DNA of 64,000 bases from Sphingomonas sp. EC-HK361 (GCF_902498785.1 NZ_LR701494.1:372001-436000); one strand, 5' to 3'; shown: positions 17,763 to 28,901, counted from the stretch's first letter. Notes: generated from the sequence alone by a model not told the origin. Translations and numbers: made by a program.

Positions 17763-18598
17763 CGCGGCAGCGTGACGGCTGGGATCGCGCGCCGGTGATC
17801 GATCACCGGGATGCGGCGGCGCACCTCCGCGACCCTCGCCGGATCGATCGTCGCGTAGCCGAGACCTGCACCTTCGCCCATGTCGAGCACGACCTCACCC
17901 CACGGATCGATGACGAGCGAATGGCCGTAGGTTGCGCGGCCGTCTTCATGGACGCCGGTCTGCGCCGCGGCGACCACCCAACACGCATTCTCGATCGCCC
18001 GCGCGCGCACCAGCACGTGCCAGTGCGCAACGCCGGTGGGACGGGTGAAGGCTGCGGGGACGCCGAGAACGCTCGCGCCCGCATCGGACAGCGCACCATA
18101 GAGCGCTGGAAAGCGCAGATCGTAGCAGATCGACAAGCCGAGCGCGCCGACCGGCGTATCGATCACCGACGCGCTCACCCCCGCGGCATAGGCGGCCGAC
18201 TCGCGCCAGCTTTCCCCGGTCGGCAGATCGACGTCGAACAGGTGCAGCTTGTCGTAACGCGCCCGGATCGCGCCCTCATTATCGATGACGAAACCGCGAT
18301 TGGCGAACCGCCCGTCGCTCCTTCGCACCGCGATCGAGCCGAGGTGGACCCAGATGCCTGCCCGCACCGCCGCCTCGCGCACCGCTGCGAGCACGGGATC
18401 ATCGTCCTCCGCAACGATGTGCGCCGCGGCACGCGTGCGGTCCCGGTCAATGAGTCCGGACATTTCCGGGGTGAACAGCATTGCAGCGCCGTTCCGGGCG
18501 GCGTCGGCGACTGCGCCGGAAAGCACCACGGCATTGGCGGCAGGCGAAATGCCGCTCGTCATCTGGAGAAGCGCGATACGGGTCGGATCGATTGGCAT
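17759..18598 (-). CDS. Carbon-nitrogen hydrolase, nitrilase superfamily (Nit1-like)
   Basis: 279 residues from the ATG at 18598; the longer frame upstream is rejected as non-coding. The catalytic triad is present: Glu45 in LFTPEMSG, Lys117 in RARYDKLHLFDVD, Cys158 in LGLSICYDLRFP. AHWHVLVRARAIENACWVVAAAQTG and YGHSLVIDPWGEVV match Nit1 and omega-amidase-like members, which repair deaminated glutathione or hydrolyse omega-amides. It is convergent with the MaoC gene and its promoter lies just before the tRNA-Glu gene. Confidence 0.88.
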   Translation of the reverse strand: MPIDPTRIALLQMTSGISPAANAVVLSGAVADAARNGAAMLFTPEMSGLIDRDRTRAAAHIVAEDDDPVLAAVREAAVRAGIWVHLGSIAVRRSDGRFANRGFVIDNEGAIRARYDKLHLFDVDLPTGESWRESAAYAAGVSASVIDTPVGALGLSICYDLRFPALYGALSDAGASVLGVPAAFTRPTGVAHWHVLVRARAIENACWVVAAAQTGVHEDGRATYGHSLVIDPWGEVVLDMGEGAGLGYATIDPARVAEVRRRIPVIDHRRAIPAVTLPR

Positions 18599-18700
18599 GA
18601 CCCGACGCTGCGCGCGAGGGCAGTGTGAAGTCAACCGCGGGCACATCGTCCTTGACGCACCCCGGAACCCCACGTAATGGCGCCGCTTCCGCGCAAGGAC

Positions 18701-18775
18701 GGCCCCTTCGTCTAGCGGTTAGGACGCGGCCCTCTCACGGCTGAAACACGGGTTCGATTCCCGTAGGGGTCACCA
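18701..18775 (+). tRNA. tRNA-Glu (CTC anticodon)
   Basis: 75 bases including an encoded CCA. Acceptor arms GGCCCCT (18701-18707) and AGGGGTC pair with one G-U; the anticodon arm CGGCC/GGCTG encloses CTCTCAC with anticodon CTC, reading GAG; the T arm ACGGG/CCCGT encloses TTCGATT. The D arm has the TAGCGGTTAGGA pattern of glutamate tRNAs. It stands alone between the amidase and trmFO. Confidence 0.97.
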
Positions 18776-18833
18776 TGTTCTGATACCGCACGCTGCGGGT
18801 TGCCCTTGGCGACCATGGCGCTACTGCCCCCGC

Positions 18834-20180
18834 ATGACTCATGACATCCAGATCGTCGGCGGCGGACTCGCCGGTTCGGAAGCGGCATGGCAGCTTGCCG
18901 AGGCCGGCTTTCGCGTCCGTCTGTCCGAAATGCGTGGCAGCGGGGATACGACACCGGCGCACCACACCGACGGTCTCGCCGAGCTCGTCTGTTCGAACAG
19001 CTTTCGCTCCGATGATGCGGAAAGTAACGCGGTCGGACTGATCCATGCGGAGATGCGCGCACTCGGCTCATTGATCCTGCGCGAGGCCGACATCCACAAG
19101 GTTCCGGCCGGCTCGGCGCTCGCCGTCGATCGCGACCGGTTTTCGGACGGTGTCACCGCGGCGCTTACCGCGCATCCCAACATCGAGATCGTGCGCGAGC
19201 GGGTGGACGCGTTGCCGCAGGGTCCGGCGATCATCGCGACCGGGCCGCTGACCGGCCCCGCGCTCGCCGAGGCGATCGGCACGGCGACGGGCAGCGACGC
19301 CCTCGCCTTTTTCGACGCGATCGCGCCGATCGTTCACCGCGACAGCATCGATTTCGACACCGCCTGGTTCCAGTCGCGCTGGAACAAGGTCGGGCCGGAA
19401 GGCGACGGCAAGGATTACATCAACTGCCCGATGTCGAAGGACGAGTATCTCGCCTTTCACGCTGGGCTGCTCGCGGGCGAGAAGACCGAATATCGCGAGT
19501 GGGAGAATGTGCCCTATTTCGAAGGCTGCATGCCGATCGAGGTGATGGCCGAGCGTGGCCTGGATACGCTCCGCTTCGGCCCGATGAAACCCGTCGGCCT
19601 CGACGATCCGCGCACCGGGCGCTGGCCGCATGCCGTCGTTCAGCTGCGCCAGGACAACGCCGCGGGCACGCTCTGGAACATCGTCGGCTTTCAGACCAAG
19701 CTGAAACATGCCGAACAGGTGCGCCTGTTCCGAACTATTCCCGGCCTGCAGAATGCGGAGTTCGCGCGGCTTGGCGGGCTGCACCGGAACACCTTCATCC
19801 GTTCGCCCGTGCTGCTCGATCCCGAACTGCGCCTGAAATCGCAGCCCAATATCCGCTTCGCCGGGCAGATCACGGGCTGCGAAGGCTATGTCGAAAGCGC
19901 CGCGATCGGCCTGCTTGCGGGGCGCTTTGCCGCAGCGCAGCTTGGCGGCAAGACGCTGGCCCTGCCCCCGGTCGAAACCGCGCTCGGCGCGCTGCTCGGG
20001 CATATCACCGGGGGTGCGGAGGCCGAGACCTATCAGCCGATGAACGTCAATTTCGGCCTTTTCCCGCCGATCGAGGGTCGCACGAAGAAGGCCGACCGCA
20101 AGAAGATGTATACCGCCCGCGCGCGTGACGCCTTCGCGCGCTGGCGCGAAGATCAGCTTTCGTCGCCCTGCCCGGCCTGA
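18834..20180 (+). CDS. trmFO: Methylenetetrahydrofolate-tRNA-(uracil-5-)-methyltransferase (FAD dependent)
   Basis: 448 residues. Forms ribothymidine at position 54 of tRNA with methylenetetrahydrofolate and FAD, in place of the SAM-dependent TrmA. The N-terminal [22 protein letters not shown] binds [89 protein letters not shown] and the C-terminal [22 protein letters not shown] contain the conserved cysteines. The 3' end overlaps the convergent EF-hand gene by 28 bases. Confidence 0.97.
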   Translation: MTHDIQIVGGGLAGSEAAWQLAEAGFRVRLSEMRGSGDTTPAHHTDGLAELVCSNSFRSDDAESNAVGLIHAEMRALGSLILREADIHKVPAGSALAVDRDRFSDGVTAALTAHPNIEIVRERVDALPQGPAIIATGPLTGPALAEAIGTATGSDALAFFDAIAPIVHRDSIDFDTAWFQSRWNKVGPEGDGKDYINCPMSKDEYLAFHAGLLAGEKTEYREWENVPYFEGCMPIEVMAERGLDTLRFGPMKPVGLDDPRTGRWPHAVVQLRQDNAAGTLWNIVGFQTKLKHAEQVRLFRTIPGLQNAEFARLGGLHRNTFIRSPVLLDPELRLKSQPNIRFAGQITGCEGYVESAAIGLLAGRFAAAQLGGKTLALPPVETALGALLGHITGGAEAETYQPMNVNFGLFPPIEGRTKKADRKKMYTARARDAFARWREDQLSSPCPA

Positions 20181-20629
20181 ACCGGCGGGCACGGCGCGCG
20201 GCGGGCGGGCTTGCGCTTGACCGCGGTGGTGGCGAACTCGGCTGCGTTCATCGCGCCGGACCTGTCCGCATCGGCCGCCGCGAATTTCGCGGTCGCCTTC
20301 ACCGCATATTCCTCGAACGACAGAACACCGTCGTGATTGGTGTCGAGCTTCGCATAGGCCTTCCGCCGTTGCGCCAGATATTCGTCGCGCGTGACGGCGC
20401 CGTTGCGATCCTTGTCGTAGCGATCGAAGCGCTTCTGCTCGCGCGTCCGCTCGGTCGCTTCGGGAACGGTCGCGGGCAGGCCATCGGCAGCGGCAGGCGC
20501 GTTCGTCGCTTGGGCCTGCATTGCGGGAAGCAGCGGCTGCGCATCGCTGCGCGACCGGCCGCCAATCAGCAGCCACGCCGCGATGGCGGCCAGCACCACC
20601 CCCGCCCCGCCCGCGATCCATCGCCACAT
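20153..20629 (-). CDS. Membrane-anchored EF-hand domain protein
   Basis: 158 residues from the ATG at 20629, which follows a GGGGGA site by seven bases. A single N-terminal membrane segment ([18 protein letters not shown]) precedes an Ala/Pro linker and three EF-hand calcium loops: [24 protein letters not shown] and [12 protein letters not shown], each with Asp at 1, 3, 5 and Glu at 12. The C-terminus is basic with one cysteine. Likely a periplasmic calcium-binding protein; partner unknown. The last 28 bases overlap the end of trmFO on the other strand. Confidence 0.88.
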   Translation of the reverse strand: MWRWIAGGAGVVLAAIAAWLLIGGRSRSDAQPLLPAMQAQATNAPAAADGLPATVPEATERTREQKRFDRYDKDRNGAVTRDEYLAQRRKAYAKLDTNHDGVLSFEEYAVKATAKFAAADADRSGAMNAAEFATTAVKRKPARRAPCPPVQAGQGDES

Positions 20630-20690
20630 GCCCTGTTCCCCCATTGCCCTTTGTCGCAAGACTAACGCGCTGGGACCGCCTGGCAATTCC

Positions 20691-21338
20691 CTATCGGCCG
20701 GTCAGCCTGTGGCGAAGCAGCCGGACGGTGCGCGGCAGCGACCCCGCTGGCGCACCGCCTGAAAGATCGATGCGCGCAGCCAGCGCCATGGCCGATAGCG
20801 GGCGAAGCGCGACCGGCCAGCGCCGTTCGGTGAGACGCGCGAGGTGCGCGCGCGCGGCATCGGCGCCCTGCCCTGTGCGCGCCGCAGCCTGCGCCAGCGC
20901 CCAGCCGCGGCCCGCTTCTGCCAAGCGATCGTCGGGTGCGCCGAATATCCGACTCGCAACCTCGAACAGCGCGGCGCCGCGATCTTGCGCATGTCCCTCC
21001 AGCGCCTGATCCGGCGCAGACTCGATCGCGAGCAATGCCTCCCAGCCATCGACGAGCTGCGCGAGCGAACGCCCGGTCACGCCGCGCGGCAGGAGGTCGG
21101 CATGCACCGCCCGCAAGGTCGGCTCCGCAGGCGGCGGGGCCGTATCGAGCGCGCACAGCGCATCGTGCCACCACGTCAGCCGCATCTGCCCGATCAAGGG
21201 ATCGCGCGCCGCAGCGACGATCTCGCCGAGCCGGTCGTCGAGCGCGAGCAACGCCGCCAAGGCCGCACGGTCGGGCGCGCGCGCATAGCTCAGGATGATA
21301 CGGCGTTCGATCGCCGAACCGGCTTCATCGGGGTGCAT
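20691..21338 (-). CDS. Squalene/phytoene synthase family protein, short form
   Basis: 215 residues from the ATG at 21338; a longer frame continues upstream through another gene and is discarded. PLIGQMRLTWWHDAL is the RLxWWRxxL block of the squalene/phytoene synthase fold. LLALDDRLGEIV holds one Asp pair, but the second aspartate-rich magnesium motif is not evident, and the length is well under the ~290 residues of true phytoene synthases. It therefore resembles the NDUFAF6-like branch, which is thought to be non-catalytic or of unknown activity. No carotenoid genes are nearby. Confidence 0.75.
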   Translation of the reverse strand: MHPDEAGSAIERRIILSYARAPDRAALAALLALDDRLGEIVAAARDPLIGQMRLTWWHDALCALDTAPPPAEPTLRAVHADLLPRGVTGRSLAQLVDGWEALLAIESAPDQALEGHAQDRGAALFEVASRIFGAPDDRLAEAGRGWALAQAAARTGQGADAARAHLARLTERRWPVALRPLSAMALAARIDLSGGAPAGSLPRTVRLLRHRLTGR

Positions 21339-21455
21339 AGGCCGCGCCTGCAAAGGATCGCCGGCAGGGTCAAGCGCGGTCGGCGGACCTTGAGAATTTC
21401 TTAAGCCTGCCGCGTGTAAGTCCATTGCGGACCGTTTTGAATTGGACCCGCAAGC

Positions 21456-22031
21456 ATGGCGTCGACGCCAAACAGACCATTGCGAAAGGCCGGGGCCACG
21501 GCGCGCCTTCGCGCGCTCGCGCGCGATCGCAGCGGCGCGACCGTCATCGAATTCGCGCTCGTCGCGGCACCCTTCGTCGCGCTTATCATGGCGGTGCTGC
21601 AAACATCGGTGGTCTTCTTCTCGCAGCAGGCGCTCGAAACCAGTGCCGAGCGAACTGCGCGCCAGCTGATGACGGGACAGGCCCAGACGAGCGGGACGAC
21701 CCAATCCAGCTTCAAGACCACCGCATGCAACAATCTGCCGCGCTTCATGAAATGCGCAAATCTGATGATCGACGTCCAGAATGCCGATAACTTCTCTTCC
21801 GTCGACACGTCGATGCCTGCGCTGACCTACGACAGCAGCGGCAACGTCACCAACGCCTGGAAGTTCTCGCCCGGCGGCGCGGGTAGCATCGTCATCATGC
21901 GGACCATGTATCAACTGCCGGTGATATCCGGCCCGTTGGGATTCGACCTGTCGAACATGGGCTCGAACAGGCGCCTGCTGATCGCGACATCGGTGTTCAA
22001 GACCGAACCCTATGGGAGCACGGGCTCGTGA
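21456..22031 (+). CDS. TadE-like pilus assembly protein, first copy
   Basis: 191 residues. Basic N-terminus, then DRSGATVIEFALVAAPFVALIMAVLQTSVVFF: a pseudopilin-like motif with Glu five residues into the hydrophobic helix, as in TadE, which is processed by a prepilin peptidase. The rest is periplasmic with two cysteines (TACNNLPRFMKCANLM). The stop overlaps the next GTG (22028-22031). Tad minor pilins help build Flp pili used in surface attachment. The main cpa/tad machinery is not in the window. Confidence 0.87.
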   Translation: MASTPNRPLRKAGATARLRALARDRSGATVIEFALVAAPFVALIMAVLQTSVVFFSQQALETSAERTARQLMTGQAQTSGTTQSSFKTTACNNLPRFMKCANLMIDVQNADNFSSVDTSMPALTYDSSGNVTNAWKFSPGGAGSIVIMRTMYQLPVISGPLGFDLSNMGSNRRLLIATSVFKTEPYGSTGS

Positions 22032-22606
22032 TCGCGCGTGCGGCAAGGGCGCTGCGCGCCGCTCGCGCCTTCGTGCAGGACCGCCGCGCGGTCGGCGCGA
22101 TCGAGTTCGCGATGACGGCGCCATTCCTGATCCTGCTCTATCTGGGCGGCTATCAGCTGATGGATGCGATCTCGGCCTACCGGAAGACGTCCATGACCGT
22201 GCGGACGATGGCGGACGTCACGACGCAGTTCACGAGCATGCAGGCAGCCGATGTCGACAACGTCATGGCGGCCGCGACATCGGTAATGACGCCTTATGCC
22301 GCCAGCAACGCGGTAACGCGCGTGTCAGAGATATGGATCAATCCCGGCACGCAGCCAAAGGTGAAGTGGAGTCGATCGAAGGGCGGCCAGCCGCTCAAGA
22401 ACAGCGATCTCAACAATCTGATCCTCTTTCCCAACGGTGTTGTCCCAGCCGCGCTTCGTGTTCCCGACACATACCTCGTCTTTGCCGAGATCAGTTATTC
22501 CTACACGCCGATCGCGGGCGGCAAATTGATCGGGCCGATCACGTTCAAGGACCAGCTGTTCATGAATCCCCGCCGGTCCAACGATATCCCCTGTTCGGAT
22601 TGCTGA
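22028..22606 (+). CDS. TadE-like pilus assembly protein, second copy
   Basis: 192 residues from a GTG coupled to the previous stop. DRRAVGAIEFAMTAPFLILLYLGGYQLMDAISAY is again a TadE-type minor pilin helix with the Glu after the cleavage Gly-Ala. The periplasmic part ends in a Cys-x-x-Cys pair (IPCSDC). Only distantly like its neighbour, so the pair are paralogues with different roles rather than a recent duplication. Confidence 0.85.
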   Translation: MIARAARALRAARAFVQDRRAVGAIEFAMTAPFLILLYLGGYQLMDAISAYRKTSMTVRTMADVTTQFTSMQAADVDNVMAAATSVMTPYAASNAVTRVSEIWINPGTQPKVKWSRSKGGQPLKNSDLNNLILFPNGVVPAALRVPDTYLVFAEISYSYTPIAGGKLIGPITFKDQLFMNPRRSNDIPCSDC

Positions 22607-22608
22607 GC

Positions 22609-24054
22609 ATGACCAAACCAGCACTCATTCCATCGAAGTCGAAGGCCGAGCCGATGACGATCAAACGCTTTCTTTCCCGGTTGCGCAGCGATGCTTCTGG
22701 AAACGTTCTCATCATCTTCGGCTTCGCCGTCGTGCCGATGACGTTCGCCACGGCGATGGGCGTCGATTACGCCCATGCGGCACGGTTGCAGACCAAGATG
22801 AACTCGCTCGCAGACGCTGCAGCCCTTTCCGCCGTCACGCAGACGATGATGGACGAGGATGATGCGACCGCGACGACGACTGCGCGCAACATGTTCAACA
22901 CGCAGGTCGCACTGCTCGACGGCGTGACCTACAACCCGGCCAATCTGACGATCACGATCACGCATCCCAACGGCACCGGATCGCGCACCGCCGTCGTTTC
23001 CTATAACGCGCTGTCCTTGAATTCCTTTTCCGGCGTGCTCGGTTCACCGACGATCGCGATCGGCGGCTCCTCGACCGCCAACAACATGGTCGCGCCGGAT
23101 ATCGACTTCTACATGGTGCTCGACAACTCGCCGTCGATGGCGATCGCCGCCACCCAGTCGGGTATCGATCTGATGGTTTCGAAGACCAGCGCCCAGGGCG
23201 GCTGCGCTTTCGGGTGCCACCATGTGTCGACGAGCAGCACCAGTGGCGACGCCAAGGGGAATCCCAAAGATCCGAGCACCGGCAAGACGATGGACAATTT
23301 CGCGCTGGCGCGAAGCCTCGGTGTGACGCTCCGGTCTGACCTCGTCGTCGAAGCGGCGGCGGATCTCACCGATACCGCTACCCAGACGGCTGCCAGCAAC
23401 GGCGCGAATTACCGCATGTCGGTGGCGACCTTTGACGCTGCATACCAGCAGCTTCAATCGATGACCCCTGACCTTGCAAAGGTGAAGCAGGTCGCGTCCG
23501 CGATCACGATTCCGCCCATGTGGGCCAACAGCTACGCGCTCGCATCGGACGGCAAGTCAGGGGTCTATAACAACGACACATCGACCAGCTTTACCGCGAT
23601 GACGAACGGAGTGACGTCGAATGCTTCGACGCCCGGAGGCGGAACGCGGGTGAATGGCGACAAGCCGCAGGGCGTCGTCTTCATCGTGACCGATGGTGTG
23701 CGGGACGAGGCGGTTGGCGGAAACGTCAACAACCGCTGGATCGGGCAGCTCGAACGGCCTTCATCGAAATTTCCGTATTCCCGGTCGCCCTACACGCTCG
23801 ATCCGCAGGTCTGCGAGAACATCAAGAACAACCTAAAGCTGCGGATCGCAATCCTATACACGTCCTATCTGCCGCTACCGACGAACAGCTTCTACAACAG
23901 CAACGTGAAGCCGTTCCAATCGGAGATCGGCGACAACCTTTCGGCTTGCGCCTCTCCCGGCCTTTACACCGAAGTAAAAACGGACGGGGACATCTCGGGC
24001 GCGTTGGCGAAACTGTTTCAGGCCGCGGTGGCAACCGCTCGCCTGACCAAATAA
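22609..24054 (+). CDS. TadG-like protein with a von Willebrand factor A domain
   Basis: 481 residues if started at 22609; the ATG at 22654 (MTIKRFLSRL) has a better GAAGG site and may be the real start. DASGNVLIIFGFAVVPMTFATAMGVDYAHAARLQTKMNSLADAAALSA is the TadG signature helix and following region. A VWA domain begins near residue 160 with the metal-site DNSPSM, carries FIVTDGVRDE, and is interrupted by a cysteine-rich insert (GGCAFGCHH). The three Tad genes form one operon ending in a strong hairpin. The VWA domain suggests a pilus tip or adhesion role, by family. Confidence 0.85.
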   Translation: MTKPALIPSKSKAEPMTIKRFLSRLRSDASGNVLIIFGFAVVPMTFATAMGVDYAHAARLQTKMNSLADAAALSAVTQTMMDEDDATATTTARNMFNTQVALLDGVTYNPANLTITITHPNGTGSRTAVVSYNALSLNSFSGVLGSPTIAIGGSSTANNMVAPDIDFYMVLDNSPSMAIAATQSGIDLMVSKTSAQGGCAFGCHHVSTSSTSGDAKGNPKDPSTGKTMDNFALARSLGVTLRSDLVVEAAADLTDTATQTAASNGANYRMSVATFDAAYQQLQSMTPDLAKVKQVASAITIPPMWANSYALASDGKSGVYNNDTSTSFTAMTNGVTSNASTPGGGTRVNGDKPQGVVFIVTDGVRDEAVGGNVNNRWIGQLERPSSKFPYSRSPYTLDPQVCENIKNNLKLRIAILYTSYLPLPTNSFYNSNVKPFQSEIGDNLSACASPGLYTEVKTDGDISGALAKLFQAAVATARLTK

Positions 24055-24057
24055 ACG

Positions 24058-24091
24058 AACGCCCGGCGACATATCTATGTCGCCGGGCGTT
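24058..24091. terminator. Bidirectional terminator between tadG and pdhB
   Basis: Fifteen-base perfect arms (24058-24072 and 24077-24091, core CGCCCGGCGACAT) with a 4-base ATCT loop. Being flanked by AA and TT, the arms can end transcription from both of the convergent genes. Confidence 0.9.
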
Positions 24092-24099
24092 TCAAGGCT

Positions 24100-25500
24100 T
24101 CAAAGAACCTTCTTCACCACCGCGACGATCTTCGCGGCGCTGATCAGCGCCTGCTTCTCCAGATTCGCCGCATAGGGTAGCGGGACGTCCTCGTTGGTCA
24201 CGCGCAGCACCGGCGCGTCGAGGTCGTCGAAGCCTTCTTCCATCACGATCGCGGTGATCTCGCTCGCGATCGAGCAGGTCGGCCAGCCTTCTTCCACCAC
24301 GACGAGCCGGTTGGTCTTGGCGAGACTCTTGAGCACCGTCTTTTTGTCGAGTGGACGCAGCGTGCGCAGGTCGATGACTTCCGCTTCCACACCCTCGCCC
24401 GCCAGCGTCTCGGCGGCTTCCAGCGCCAGTCCGACGCCGATCGAGTAGCTGACTAGCGTCACGTCTTGCCCCTCGCGCATCACCCGCGCCTTGCCGATCG
24501 GCAGGACGTAATCGTCGAGCTTCGGCACATCGAACGAGCGGCCGTAGAGCAGCTCGTTCTCGAGGAAGACGACCGGGTCCTCGGTGCGGATCGCGGCCTT
24601 CATCAGGCCCTTGGCGTCGGCTGCATCGTACGGCGCAATAACGATGAGGCCGGGCACGCTTGCATACCAGGGCGCATAATTCTGCGAGTGCTGCGCGCCG
24701 ACCCGGCTCGCCGCACCGTTGGGGCCGCGGAACACGATCGGGCAGCGCATCTGGCCGCCGGACATGTAGTTCGTCTTGGCGGCGGAGTTCACGATGTGGT
24801 CGATCGCCTGCATCGCGAAATTGAACGTCATGAACTCGACGATCGGACGAAGCCCGCCCATCGCCGCGCCGGTGCCGACGCCCGCAAAGCCATATTCGGT
24901 GATCGGCGTATCGATGACGCGCTGGTCGCCGAACTCGTCCAGCAACCCTTGCGTGACCTTGTAGGCGCCCTGATACTGCGCGACTTCCTCGCCCATCACG
25001 AACACGCGGTGGTCGGCGCGCATTTCCTCGGCCATCGCATCGCGCAGCGCTTCACGGACGGTGAGCTTCACCATCTCGGTGCCCTCGGGAATGGCCGGAT
25101 CGCGGACCTCGGCGTCATGCTTCGCCGCCTCGAACATCTGGCGTGCGCCGGTCTCGACCTTTTCCTGCGCCGGGTGCGCCGAATCCTCGACCTTATCGGT
25201 CTTGGCCGGCTCAACAGCCTCGGCTTTGGCGGGAGCGGCAGGCGCTGTCGCTTCCTCACCCTCCTCGCCAAGCTGCGCGATGACGGTGCCGACCTTCACA
25301 TTGTCGGAACCTTCGGCGACCAGGATCTTGAGGATCGTGCCCTCATCGACGGCCTCGAACTCCATCGTCGCCTTGTCCGTTTCGATCTCGGCCATGATAT
25401 CGCCCGACTTCACCGTGTCGCCTTCCTTGACGAGCCACTTGGCGAGCGTGCCTTCCTCCATTGTGGGCGAAAGCGCCGGCATCTTGATGTCGATCGCCAT
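24100..25500 (-). CDS. pdhB: Pyruvate dehydrogenase E1 component, beta subunit with lipoyl domain
   Basis: 466 residues from the ATG at 25500 ([17 protein letters not shown]). Residues 1-80 are a lipoyl domain with the lipoylated Lys43 in [13 protein letters not shown], then an Ala/Pro/Glu-rich linker, then the E1 beta domain from about 145 ([81 protein letters not shown]). A lipoyl domain on E1 beta is an alphaproteobacterial trait. Only one base separates it from the pdhA stop. The E2 and E3 genes are elsewhere. Confidence 0.96.
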   Translation of the reverse strand: MAIDIKMPALSPTMEEGTLAKWLVKEGDTVKSGDIMAEIETDKATMEFEAVDEGTILKILVAEGSDNVKVGTVIAQLGEEGEEATAPAAPAKAEAVEPAKTDKVEDSAHPAQEKVETGARQMFEAAKHDAEVRDPAIPEGTEMVKLTVREALRDAMAEEMRADHRVFVMGEEVAQYQGAYKVTQGLLDEFGDQRVIDTPITEYGFAGVGTGAAMGGLRPIVEFMTFNFAMQAIDHIVNSAAKTNYMSGGQMRCPIVFRGPNGAASRVGAQHSQNYAPWYASVPGLIVIAPYDAADAKGLMKAAIRTEDPVVFLENELLYGRSFDVPKLDDYVLPIGKARVMREGQDVTLVSYSIGVGLALEAAETLAGEGVEAEVIDLRTLRPLDKKTVLKSLAKTNRLVVVEEGWPTCSIASEITAIVMEEGFDDLDAPVLRVTNEDVPLPYAANLEKQALISAAKIVAVVKKVL

Positions 25501-25501
25501 C

Positions 25502-26569
25502 TCAATAGGTCTCCACAAGCACGTCGGTATAGAGTTCGCCCGCATCGGGCTCTGGGGTCTGCTCGGCGAAATCGGCCGCTTCGTTCACGATCTTGCGGAT
25601 TTCCTGCTCGACCGTCTTCAGCGCATCTTCCTTCACGCCTTCGGCTTCGAGCAGCTTCTTAACGTGCTCGATCGGGTCGGACTTGTCGCGCACCGCCTGC
25701 ACCTCGTCGCGGCTGCGATACTTGGCCGGATCGGACATCGAATGGCCGCGGTAGCGATAGGTCTTCATCTCGAGGATGACCGGCCCCTTGCCCGCACGCA
25801 CCCAGGCGAGCGCCGTCTCGGCCGCGCCGCGGCAGGCGAGCACGTCCATGCCGTCCACCTGGATGCCGGGGATGCGGAAGCTCTCGCCGCGGCGATACAG
25901 CTGGTCCTCGGAGCTTGCGCGATTGACGCTGGTGCCCATCGCATACTGGTTGTTCTCGATGACGAAGATCACCGGCAGCTTCCACAGCTCCGCCATGTTG
26001 AACGCTTCATAGACCTGGCCCTGATTTGCCGCGCCGTCGCCAAAATAGGCCATGCATACGCCGCCGTCGCCGCTGTATTTGTGTTTGAAGGCAAGGCCAG
26101 CGCCGAGCGAGACCTGCGCACCGACGATGCCGTGGCCGCCGTAGAACTTATGCTCGGTCGAGAACATGTGCATCGACCCGCCCTTGCCCTTCGAGATACC
26201 GGCGGCGCGCCCGGTCAGCTCGGCCATGATGACCTTGGGGTCGATGCCGTAGGCGAGCATGTGGCCATGGTCGCGATACCCGGTGATCACCGAATCCTTG
26301 TCGCCGTCGAGCGCCGACTGAAGGCCGACCGCGACCGCTTCCTGGCCGATATACAGATGGCAGAAGCCACCGATGAAGCCGAGACCATAGAGCTGTCCCG
26401 CCTTTTCCTCGAAACGCCGGATCAGCAGCATTTCCTTGTAGAACTGCAGCAGCTCGTCCTTCGACGCCTTGTAGGGCTGCGGTTCGGCTGGGCGCTCGCG
26501 ATTGGGGATCGGCGGTTCGGCGCCAGTCGGTGTGGATGTCGGCGCGGTCGCTCGGGGGGCTTTGGCCAC
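25502..26569 (-). CDS. pdhA: Pyruvate dehydrogenase E1 component, alpha subunit
   Basis: 355 residues from a GTG at 26569 ([16 protein letters not shown]); the open frame upstream gives no family match. Decarboxylates pyruvate with thiamine diphosphate as an alpha2beta2 heterotetramer. The TPP motif is [33 protein letters not shown]; also [15 protein letters not shown], the phosphorylation-loop-like [19 protein letters not shown]. The divergent MFS gene starts 128 bases away, so both promoters lie in 26570-26697. Confidence 0.96.
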   Translation of the reverse strand: MAKAPRATAPTSTPTGAEPPIPNRERPAEPQPYKASKDELLQFYKEMLLIRRFEEKAGQLYGLGFIGGFCHLYIGQEAVAVGLQSALDGDKDSVITGYRDHGHMLAYGIDPKVIMAELTGRAAGISKGKGGSMHMFSTEHKFYGGHGIVGAQVSLGAGLAFKHKYSGDGGVCMAYFGDGAANQGQVYEAFNMAELWKLPVIFVIENNQYAMGTSVNRASSEDQLYRRGESFRIPGIQVDGMDVLACRGAAETALAWVRAGKGPVILEMKTYRYRGHSMSDPAKYRSRDEVQAVRDKSDPIEHVKKLLEAEGVKEDALKTVEQEIRKIVNEAADFAEQTPEPDAGELYTDVLVETY

Positions 26570-26697
26570 GATTGGAAAAACCTCGGTTCCGTAGGGGAGA
26601 GCGCGCCTATAGCGCCGCTTTTGCGCCAACTGCAATTCCTTGGAAGGGCGAAGCCGTGCGCAGCCTTGCCCTTGCAAGACGCGCAGGCCTAAAGCCG

Positions 26698-27984
26698 ATG
26701 GCGATGGACCGCCCGCTACACCCCTTACGCATCGCGAATTTCCGCGCTTACTGGATCTCCCGCTTCCTCGGCACCATCGCAATCAGCGCGCAGGGGATCA
26801 TCATCGGCTGGCAGGTTTACGGCATCGCGCGCCAGACGATGGATATCCGGGAGGCCGCCTTTCTTCTCGGCATGATAGGCTTTGTCCAGTTCGTGCCGCT
26901 GTTCCTGCTGACCCCCGTCGTGGGGCTCGCGGCCGATACGTTCGACCGGCGCTGGATCGTGCGCTGCACGATGGCACTGCTGACGCTGAACGCGGCGATG
27001 CTCAGCGTTCTCACCTATCTGGGCGACCTGTCGCTGCCATTCCTGTTCCTCGCCGCGGCGTTCGTTGGCGTCGCGCGCGCCTTTTCGGGGCCGGCCTATT
27101 CCGCGCTCGCGCCCAACCTCGTGCCGCGCGAGAGCCTGCCGACGGCGATCGCGGTCAGCTCGATCGCGTGGCAGACGGGGACGATCGCGGGCCCCAGCGT
27201 CGGCGGCGTGCTCTACGCCATCCACCCCGACATCGCCTATGCGACGATCGCGGTGCTGTTCGTCGTCGCGCTGGGCGGCATCTTCTTCATCGGCAAGGTG
27301 CCCCAGCCGCCCGCGCAGAAGGATCGCCACCCCCTCCACCGGATCATCGACGGCTTCGCCTATGTGCGCAACAACCGGCTGGTGCTGGCGGCGATCACGC
27401 TCGATCTCTTTGTCGTGCTGCTGGCAGGCGCGGTTGCGCTGCTGCCGGTCTATGCGCGCGATATCCTCCATGTCGGCGCGAGCGGGCTGGGGCTGCTGGC
27501 GGCCGGCATGGGGATCGGTGCGGCGGCGGGATCGATCTGGTTTTCCTTCCGCCCCATGAAGGCGAATGTCGGCGTGAAAATGCTCATCGCGGTGCTCATC
27601 TTCGCCGCCGCGATCCTGACCTTCGGTATCTCGACCTGGTTCCCGCTGAGCCTCGCCGCGCTCGTCGTCGCGGGCGCCGCCGACATGGTCTCGGTCTACG
27701 TCCGGCAATCGCTGATCCAGCTCCACACCCCCGACGAGATGCGCGGCCGCGTCGGCGCCGTGTCCCAGCTCACGATTTCGGCGTCGAACGAACTCGGCGA
27801 GGCGGAAACCGGCTTCATGGCGTCGCTGCTCGGCCCTGTCGGCGCGGTTACGTTCGGCGGGGTCGCCGCAATCGTCGTGACGCTCATGTGGTCGCGGCTG
27901 TTTCCCGAGCTGAGGCTTGCAAAGACATTCGACCCGCCCGAAATCCTCGATACACCCCCGCAACACGGAGTGACCCAATCATGA
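26698..27984 (+). CDS. Major facilitator superfamily transporter
   Basis: 428 residues from ATG 26698; a GTG at 26656 preceded by GGAAGG is a possible alternative. Twelve hydrophobic segments are apparent, with the MFS loop signature [14 protein letters not shown] between helices 2 and 3. The pattern resembles the MFS_3/enterobactin-exporter (EntS-like) group, which lack a known substrate in most cases. The stop overlaps cysK by four bases, so it is coupled to cysteine synthesis; export of cysteine or a sulfur compound would fit but is only inference from context. Confidence 0.88.
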   Translation: MAMDRPLHPLRIANFRAYWISRFLGTIAISAQGIIIGWQVYGIARQTMDIREAAFLLGMIGFVQFVPLFLLTPVVGLAADTFDRRWIVRCTMALLTLNAAMLSVLTYLGDLSLPFLFLAAAFVGVARAFSGPAYSALAPNLVPRESLPTAIAVSSIAWQTGTIAGPSVGGVLYAIHPDIAYATIAVLFVVALGGIFFIGKVPQPPAQKDRHPLHRIIDGFAYVRNNRLVLAAITLDLFVVLLAGAVALLPVYARDILHVGASGLGLLAAGMGIGAAAGSIWFSFRPMKANVGVKMLIAVLIFAAAILTFGISTWFPLSLAALVVAGAADMVSVYVRQSLIQLHTPDEMRGRVGAVSQLTISASNELGEAETGFMASLLGPVGAVTFGGVAAIVVTLMWSRLFPELRLAKTFDPPEILDTPPQHGVTQS

Positions 27985-28901
27985 AGGCGAACACGATCCT
28001 CGAGACGATCGGCAACACGCCGCATATCCGTCTCCAGAAGCTGTTTCCCGGATCCGAAGTGTGGATCAAGTCCGAGCGGTCCAACCCCGGCGGATCGATC
28101 AAGGACCGCATCGCGCTCGCGATGATCGAGGCGGCGGAGCGCGACGGGCACCTGAAACCGGGCGGCACGATCATCGAGCCGACGAGCGGCAACACGGGCG
28201 TCGGGCTGGCGATGGTCGCCGCGGTCAAGGGTTACAAGCTGATCCTGGTGATGCCCGAATCGATGTCGCTTGAGCGGCGCCGGCTGATGCTGGCCTACGG
28301 TGCGACGTTCGACCTGACACCGCGCGAGAAGGGCATGAAAGGCGCGATCGAGCGCGCGCTCGAGCTCGTCGACCAGACGCCCAATAGCTGGATGCCGCAG
28401 CAGTTCGAAAATCCCGCCAATATCGACGTTCACGCGCGCACGACGGCGCAGGAAATCCTGAACGATTTCCGTGATTCGCCGATCGACGTCATCATCACCG
28501 GGGTCGGCACCGGCGGGCACATCACCGGCGTGGCCGAGGTTCTGAAGAAGGAATGGCCGGACCTGAAGGTCTTCGCCGTCGAGCCCACGCTGTCCCCGGT
28601 GATCTCCGGCGGTCAGCCCGGGCCGCATCCGATCCAGGGGCTTGCCGCGGGCTTCATCCCGGCGAACCTCCACACCCGCGCGCTGGACGGCGTGATTCAG
28701 GTCGACGCCGATATCGCCAAGGACATGGCGCGTCGCTCGGCGAGCGAGGAGGGCATCTTCGTCGGCATCTCGTCGGGCGCGACGCTTGCCGCGATTCTCC
28801 AGAAGCTGCCCGATCTGCCGGAGGGCGTGCGCGTCCTCGGCTTCAACTACGACACCGGCGAGCGCTATCTGTCGGTGCCGGATTTCCTGCCGGAGTCATA
28901 G
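27981..28901 (+). CDS. cysK: Cysteine synthase A (O-acetylserine sulfhydrylase)
   Basis: 306 residues. Makes cysteine from O-acetylserine and sulfide with [17 protein letters not shown], the PLP Lys41 in [38 protein letters not shown] (phosphate loop) and [11 protein letters not shown] are complete. Starts with ATGA overlap behind the MFS gene. Ends just before a palindromic repeat block that may also serve as its terminator. Confidence 0.95.
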   Translation: MKANTILETIGNTPHIRLQKLFPGSEVWIKSERSNPGGSIKDRIALAMIEAAERDGHLKPGGTIIEPTSGNTGVGLAMVAAVKGYKLILVMPESMSLERRRLMLAYGATFDLTPREKGMKGAIERALELVDQTPNSWMPQQFENPANIDVHARTTAQEILNDFRDSPIDVIITGVGTGGHITGVAEVLKKEWPDLKVFAVEPTLSPVISGGQPGPHPIQGLAAGFIPANLHTRALDGVIQVDADIAKDMARRSASEEGIFVGISSGATLAAILQKLPDLPEGVRVLGFNYDTGERYLSVPDFLPES